This document shows, one piece after another, positions 63,676 through 64,000 of a stretch of 64,000 nucleotides of DNA. Below the pieces are notes generated by a model. It saw nothing but the letters and a program-made list of their open reading frames with translations, made no database searches and had not been told where the DNA came from. Positions within the stretch are counted from its first letter, which is position 1, and every line of letters starts with the position of its first letter. Source of the stretch: Paraburkholderia hayleyella (GTDB lineage Bacteria; Pseudomonadota; Gammaproteobacteria; Burkholderiales; Burkholderiaceae); assembly GCF_009455685.1 (NCBI RefSeq), contig NZ_QPES01000002.1, forward strand, positions 744,001 to 808,000, written 5' to 3'. Made by a program: the position numbers and the translations under genes.

Positions 63676-64000
63676 AATATTTTTTGTTTTGTTCGCTACG
63701 GCGCCAACACGCCGTGCCATAGCAATGTGAAATTCCGAATACTCAAATGGAAATCAATCGCAATGAACCGGATAATGCTCGCATTACCGCCCTCGCCAAT
63801 TCAATTAAAACGACCACCTTGAACTGGAGTTGCATTATTCACATGAAATTCAATTAACGTCAACGCACACTGCATCTCAATAAAAACCGGGGGAAATTTT
63901 GAGATTCATCCTATTTTTCCGCTCTTTTCCACGCCAATCAGGACTAAGCCAGCAGACCACGAACTGCTATAGCAATGCGAATTGCATAAATATCCGCCAA
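63676..64000. other. AT-rich upstream region of the T6SS cluster
   Basis: 325 bp with no gene, AT-rich. It should include the promoter of the leftward clpV operon, and probably the upstream end of a divergent gene beyond the window. A direct repeat ATAGCAATGYGAA is found at 63719-63731 and 63969-63981, 250 bp apart in the same orientation; the right copy extends into GCAAT-GCGA-ATTGC (63972-63985). No confident promoter boxes. Confidence 0.5.

Noticed and set aside
63703..63719. Sigma54-like -24/-12 element (TGGCACG followed by TTGG, minus strand) before clpV
   Set aside because: The distance between the GG and the expected GC is wrong by two bases and the -12 GC does not fit; not a valid sigma54 promoter by its own strict spacing rule.

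Overview
This window looks like a chromosomal segment from a high-GC betaproteobacterium of the family Burkholderiaceae (Burkholderia sensu lato). The protein families, the gene order of the tad and type VI secretion (T6SS) loci, and the oxidative L-fucose operon all fit that group; the species cannot be named from sequence alone. No rRNA, tRNA, CRISPR array, transposase or integrase was seen.

Layout. (1) 1-6085, plus strand: the end of a tad (Flp pilus) operon, with the 3' part of an unidentified gene, an FHA-fused TadA ATPase, TadB, TadC, a DUF192 protein, a TadE-like pseudopilin and a lytic transglycosylase, several joined by 4-base GTGA/ATGA overlaps. (2) 6161-8902, minus: an Hpt protein, a NarL-type response regulator and an OmpA-family lipoprotein, separated by AT-rich DNA. 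(3) 9157-12585, minus: a polyamine-type ABC transporter whose second permease is frameshifted at a G6 run and which has no binding protein beside it. (4) 12827-25159: a DUF748 envelope protein, a DUF1254 lipoprotein, a PaiB-like flavoprotein, a CopA copper ATPase behind a textbook CueR-type promoter, a LuxR solo, a tail-anchored-like hypothetical protein and an MgtC-family protein. (5) 25362-36846: an AGE-family sugar epimerase, then a nine-gene minus-strand operon (sugar ABC importer, split UxaA-type dehydratase, aldo/keto reductase, lactonase, SDR dehydrogenase, FAH hydrolase) that would convert L-fucose or a related sugar to pyruvate and lactate, controlled by a divergent IclR regulator.

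(6) 37631-63675, minus: a T6SS cluster in a single direction: clpV, tssB, tssC, hcp, tssJ, tssK, vgrG, PAAR, an effector/immunity array, a DUF4123 adaptor, tssL, tssM and a second tssL-like gene. tssA, tssE, tssF and tssG are not in the window and presumably lie beyond its right edge.

The most noteworthy region is 45296-53105. A module made of one Tle1-type (DUF2235) phospholipase gene and two DUF3304 lipoprotein (putative immunity) genes is tandemly duplicated, with a fifth immunity gene at the upstream end. The two effectors are almost identical while the five immunity proteins are mosaics of alternative sequence blocks. The second is tssM, whose reading frame is broken exactly at a run of ten A residues; this is the arrangement expected for transcriptional slippage, which has been reported for tssM of Citrobacter rodentium. 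Short 7-13 bp tandem duplications recur throughout the window.
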